A stretch of DNA of 64,000 bases from Nemertoderma westbladi (taxonomy: Eukaryota; Xenacoelomorpha; Nemertodermatida; Nemertodermatidae): positions 1 through 64,000 of the forward strand of contig JAUCBJ010002446.1 of assembly GCA_032718475.1 (NCBI GenBank). Reading direction: 5' to 3'. This document shows positions 59,793-64,000 of this stretch, one piece after another. Numbering within the stretch: position 1 is the stretch's first letter; each line of letters opens with the position of its first letter. The notes beneath the pieces were generated by a model. That model was given only the letters and a program-made list of their open reading frames with translations. It was not told where the DNA came from and did no database searches. The translations under genes were made by a program, and so were the position numbers.

Positions 59793-61790
59793 GGAACTGA
59801 AGTGACCAGTTGTCAGATACCGGTAGTCAGTCTGTAGGACTATTAAGCAAGGATTTGCAGGGCTGTGAGGCAAGACACATAGTAAGGGATCCTGAGCGTA
59901 AACGGTTCATATAGGGCAAATGGGGTATTTTCGTCCGTCCGTCCGTCCATCTGTCTGTTAAATGTTTGACCGAGAATTTATCAGCATCGCTGGGTCGGAA
60001 TTGAACCAAACTTACTAGGTATGTAGTAGAGGGAAAGTTTAGAAAATTTGTAAAGTTTGGTGATAAATCATCCAGTCTGACGACAACTACGACACATTAT
60101 TATAAATCAGTAAATTTTGCATTTTGCCAACCTTTTACCTAGAGTAGTGTTGGCAAAGTGGTTAACACTATTTCCACTGGGGTGCTTAGACCATTATCAT
60201 CACTGGTGGGGGGCCGATTCGGTTCGATTCGATTGTAATCATTCAATGAAAACCTACGAAATTTGGGCTGTAGGTGAAAAAATTATCGAAGAACATTTTC
60301 AATTTTCAAAACCAAAAAAAATTAAAATTTCATAAGGAGGGTATAATAATTTTCATGAAAAATAGAAGTAGTCCGAGGGCATAATATACAATTTTTTGAT
60401 ATTCTAAAAACGAATAGTGTGGCATTGTTGGCTAGCATTAGTAGGTTTTTCACTACGCTGAATCGAACGTGATTATAATCAATTTCCGAAAACTGAAATT
60501 GTGAAAAATACGATATTCGGAAAATGACCACAAGTTTTTATTTCTATACATTTTTACAGGTTTTCTGGACTGTTGAATCGATTGAATGTAATATTGTAGC
60601 CCGAAGTCATAGTGGTTAGTCAATTTTGGAGCACCAAAATAAGGGCGTGGCAATTCTAATTTTGAAAAAGTAACATACTGTAAGCCCTAATTTTGGTTTA
60701 CCAATAATGACGTACCACTAAGAATTGAGGCTTCTGTATTACTTTCAATCTATTCAGCGTGACAGAAAACCCATAAAATGCGTTGAAATCAAAACTTTGT
60801 GCCAAACTCGTTGTGTATGTACCCTTTGTTGTTGTACATTTTGATTAGTTTCGTTTATACCCTTTGACGTCATGTTTGTACCCTTTGACCGCCTGGTTTG
60901 TACCCTTTGTGTCGTTGTACCATTTCATGTTTGTACCCTTTGACCGCCTGGTTTGTACCCTTTGTGTCGTTGTACCATTTCATGTTGTACCCTTTGATTG
61001 GTTTTGTTCTCTTTGACTCAATGTACACATTGGCCGTTGTACGCATTGGCCGGAACCGGTCTGTATGGAATACTTTCACTATTAAGCAAGGACTGATAGG
61101 GCTGTATTTCTCAACAGGTACAGATTGTGATTATATTGGTCCAGTTTAAAATCCATTTTGGGACGCCAAATTTGGATTTTCAACAAAACATCATTTTATT
61201 CTAATTCGTTTTGGAGTAAAATTTAATAGATTTTGACTAGTTGGTACTCCTATGATATTTGTAATAAAAAGAACACATTGTGTTTGAAAATATTGGAATT
61301 ATGTCACATATTGGGTGGAAACTACGGTATATATAGGGATATAGGTTGTTTACAAAATTTATTACATTTTTTTACTTCTCAAACATCATTAAATCCCTTA
61401 GACAAATTTGGATTTGAAGTTTTAAAAATTAAAATCAAACAAACCTTCCTCTATCAAAATAAACAACAATTCTAGCTCCTGATTCATTGCTTTCAATAAA
61501 TATGTTATATACAGTAGGTTGTTGAAAAAAAATAATTGTTTAGCAAACTTAAACTTAATGTTGAATGGTAGGGTATAGGTTGCTACAGTATGTGGCAATG
61601 TGGCATGAGGTGTGGCTCTTATGAATGTATTTGGTAGTCTGGTGAGTTGTAGCTCACCCGGGTAATGGGTAACTTATATCTTAACCCTTGTTACTGGGAT
61701 AAAGTGTAACAATTTATATAAAACAGCTCAAGGTTTCCCACTCACATATCTTTACTTATACAATATTACCTATTTAGTTTGCACACTTAC
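59793..61790. other. Intron portion next to the caspase exon
   Basis: AT-rich with a (GTCC)n microsatellite at ~59,929-59,960 and T-rich tracts. No coding potential was recognised apart from the tandem repeat listed separately. The minus-strand splice donor lies at its right edge. Confidence 0.6.
60827..61005. repeat. GTACCCTTTG repeat with 55-bp higher-order unit
   Basis: TTTGTACCCTTTGACCGCCT recurs at 60,875 and 60,930, and GTACCCTTTG occurs about seven times across the segment. Confidence 0.85.
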
Positions 61791-64000
61791 CATCATTGCA
61801 TAACTCTTGAACTGCGATTTCCCGTGACATTTTGTAAAATCCCGATGTTTTTGGAGCCATCAATCCGACTTGAATTATGTCGCACCTTTCTGTCCCAGTG
61901 AGGTTCGCACATAGTCGACGGATTGTCGATCGGAATATTTCCTGCTCTGCTTTTTGGTCTTCCGAAAGTTTCTGGTCAGCCAATTCGTAATCAGCAATAA
62001 GATTCGCAGGTCCACTGAACTTAATCTTTGATTTAATCCAAAGAATGTTAGTTAGTAGTTGGTGTCTTTCCTCCAAGAGATTTGCTTTCGCCATATGATT
62101 AGCCAGGTATTCAAACATATATTTGTCTATTGTATGTGGATCCAAACCAAATTTTGGGCTAAAAGGTTTATAATTTTCAACTAAGCGCCGATGAGTCTCA
62201 GTTGTTTCTGTTTGTCTTTCAATAAACGCCATAAGCAGTGGATGTAAAGACCAAAGTTTTGATTCAGAACTATTTGATAGAAGTGATTTATTGACCAGTT
62301 GATTTAACGATAATCGTGTACCTCCAATATTTGAATTACTCAAAAAAGCAACTATTTCACTTGTAAATTCGTGACATCCAACTTGCCCAAAAACAGCTAG
62401 TTTAATATAAAGTTCTCTAAGTTTGGGTGTTAGATAATCAACACTAAGTTTTATAGTGGCAGTTATTGATTTATCGTAGTCCAAACCAGCATCAGTTCCA
62501 TCTAATTCGGGCAGATATTCGTCAATATCTTGCCAAGTTAGTTCAGAGTTGTCGCTTTTTACAGCTCCAACCAAATTCACTGCCAATGGGGAGCCATAAC
62601 ATTTTCTCATCACATTTCTTGCTTCTGCTGACATTATAAACTCAGTGCCTATCCACATTCTGAGTAGTTCCTCAGATTGGGTGTCATTTAGCCCATCATC
62701 AACACTAATTGAATATACTTTTGAGTAATCTGCAGGAATGCACTTTATGTCTCGGGTAGTAATTATTACAGGGCAACTTATATTGAAAGCTTGGATTACA
62801 AATTTATCCCAAACATCATCCAACAATATCAAACAACGAGGTTTCTTATTAATAATGTTATTTAAAGCAGTTGTGCAGCTCTTAATACTGAACAACTGGC
62901 TGACTAACTGATGAGATGCTTCATCTAACATTAAATGAATTTCTTTCATTTTCTGCACGAGAGCATTCTCCCCAACAGGACCAACTCCCAATGGCCCAAT
63001 GTGTTGCCAAAATATACCATGAGGGTATTTGTTTATAATAACTTCATCGTTTACTGAATCGATTGACAAAGTAGATTTCCCAATTGCGGGCATTCCTGAT
63101 ATAATAACCCATCCTGGTTGATCGTTCAATTCGATCAGACACCTCCTAACATTTTCCACAAATTCTGGACGTGGAATGTGATAGTTAGGAACTTTTGGAA
63201 CACCCCAAGCTAGGAGATATTCCTCTGGTGTTTTTTTTATATTATATGTTGGCACTTTATCTTCTTTATTAAAATCTAGAATATGTAGTGGATTAAAGTA
63301 AGCATCAAACACATGTGGATGAGATTCAAGTAGTTTATTAGTAGGCCTACCTAATAATATTTCATTATGTTTGATGATTGTTTTTCTCAATCTCAGAAAC
63401 AGATCCACTTTAATATCATCACCGGTTGTTTTTTTCAATATAATATCATCAACCATTCCACAGACAAGATTAATATAAGCGCTACCCTGGTCTCCGTATA
63501 AAGGTAACAATTCACCTGGCCTACAACCGATTGCTACGGCTATATCCTCAAATTTGCGATCATCGAAATTTGTTTCGAAATCAGGATAATCGTTTGATTG
63601 ACAGGCTTCTACAAAGAATATGCGAGGAATTTGTACCGGGCCGCTTAGTGCCAAACATTTTGTTGAGAATAATTCCACAATATCTCTTAAAGGAACCTTT
63701 CTACCATTAGAACAAACAAGCTCACCCTCAACTCCATGACTCATAAGGAATACAAAAAGACACTCAATTTCTTTTAATTCTTTCTGATTACGAAATTTTG
63801 TTAGGAATTGTATCAATGTTATGTACTTCTTCACTTCACCTTTCTCATCTCTATATTCTACTATCTCACAACCCAACTTGCCTCCAAATATTTCCTTAAT
63901 GTTTTTTACATCATGTGATGACCCTTCTCCTCTGTCAGAGTATTTAGTACCGTGATAATCTGTAATATTTATTATCAGACATAATTGTTTACCGTCTCCT
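61791..64000 (-). CDS. Caspase, NB-ARC and APAF-like helical domain exon (5' part of the caspase/NB-ARC/WD40 gene)
   Basis: The minus-strand frame is open from the window edge for 736 codons and ends in phase 1 at a consensus donor (GATG then GTAAGT, 61,790). Residues 1-200 are a C14 caspase domain: LCLIINITDYHG, the Arg/Asp loop RGEGSSHDV, catalytic His in FLMSHGVEG (~86), catalytic Cys in FFVEACQSN (~133; canonical QACxG is EACQS here), and a small-subunit-like GSAYINLVCGMVDDI. NB-ARC follows: P-loop VIISGMPAIGKSTLS (~305), Walker B CLILLDDVWD (~392), VIITTRD, GSPLAVNLV (~470). Then come a winged helix and an APAF-1-type helical domain (LANHMAKANLLEERHQLL, then SGPANLIADYE). APAF-1 has a CARD where this has a protease. 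The true N-terminus lies beyond 64,000. Reading past the donor adds only five codons before a stop. Confidence 0.85.

Larger units (their letters stand above)
26244..61790 (-). other. 35.5-kb intron packed with nested transposons
   Basis: The minus-strand donor ATGATG then GTAAGTGTG (GT at 61,790-61,789) and the acceptor TTATTATTTGCAG (26,244) are both in phase 1. The interior consists of LINE-C, an LTR retrotransposon, a KDZ-like DNA transposon and a TIR element carrying LINE-D. Only about 3 kb near the ends is not assignable to a mobile element. 26,244-26,739 is AT-rich and shows nothing else. Confidence 0.7.

Overview
This is animal nuclear DNA, most likely from a marine invertebrate. Host exons carry metazoan extracellular and apoptosis-type domains (FN3-like, PAN/Apple, EGF, caspase, NB-ARC, WD40) with GT-AG splice signals. 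They are embedded in a dense mixture of CR1-like and other non-LTR retrotransposons, a BEL/Pao-type LTR element, TIR DNA transposons, tRNA-derived SINE-like pieces and many minisatellites. I see no bacterial operons, no CRISPR array and no convincing functional tRNA or rRNA gene. The species cannot be named from the sequence.

Layout. (1) 1-848, minus: 5' coding part of a secreted or membrane protein (signal peptide, FN3-like, PAN, EGF) that runs off the window. (2) 849-2950: a fold-back element with a nested 278-bp hAT-like MITE. (3) 2952-7529, plus: two phase-matched exons of an unrecognised host gene. Its intron holds a TIR element whose terminal repeat unit has expanded into a 2.4-kb minisatellite, plus a decayed integrase-like transposase. 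(4) 7.5-23.4 kb: mostly repeats, with LINE-A (minus, decayed) split by LINE-B (plus), a 147-bp-period satellite with a CTCF-like motif, SINE-like pieces, and a young 5'-truncated LINE-A insertion with a 13-bp target duplication. (5) 23,855-64,000, minus: one large host gene. The caspase/NB-ARC/helical exon (61,791-64,000) and the WD40 exon (23,855-26,243) have matching phase-1 splice sites across a 35.5-kb intron.

That intron is a stack of insertions. LINE-C (minus) is split by an 18.2-kb LTR retrotransposon (30,115-48,328; identical-looking 539-bp LTRs; target duplication AAACT). The LTR element encodes Gag and protease, plus an unusual 847-residue protein with an apparent DEDD exonuclease-like domain and zinc knuckles, but shows no reverse transcriptase or integrase. 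It is itself interrupted by a 6.0-kb DNA transposon (34,061-40,093; target duplication AGTAAATC) encoding a KDZ-like transposase and a DUF3987-like P-loop protein. Next to it lies a 10.7-kb TIR element (49,069-59,782; 10-bp target duplication). That one contains a CR1-like LINE-D whose ORF1 is broken by another DNA transposon and whose ORF2 is fused to a Pro/Ala/Ser/Thr minisatellite.

The most interesting biology is the predicted single-chain protein joining a caspase domain with intact-looking catalytic His and Cys to an APAF-1-like NB-ARC/WD40 switch. This looks like an initiator protease and its apoptosome sensor in one polypeptide.
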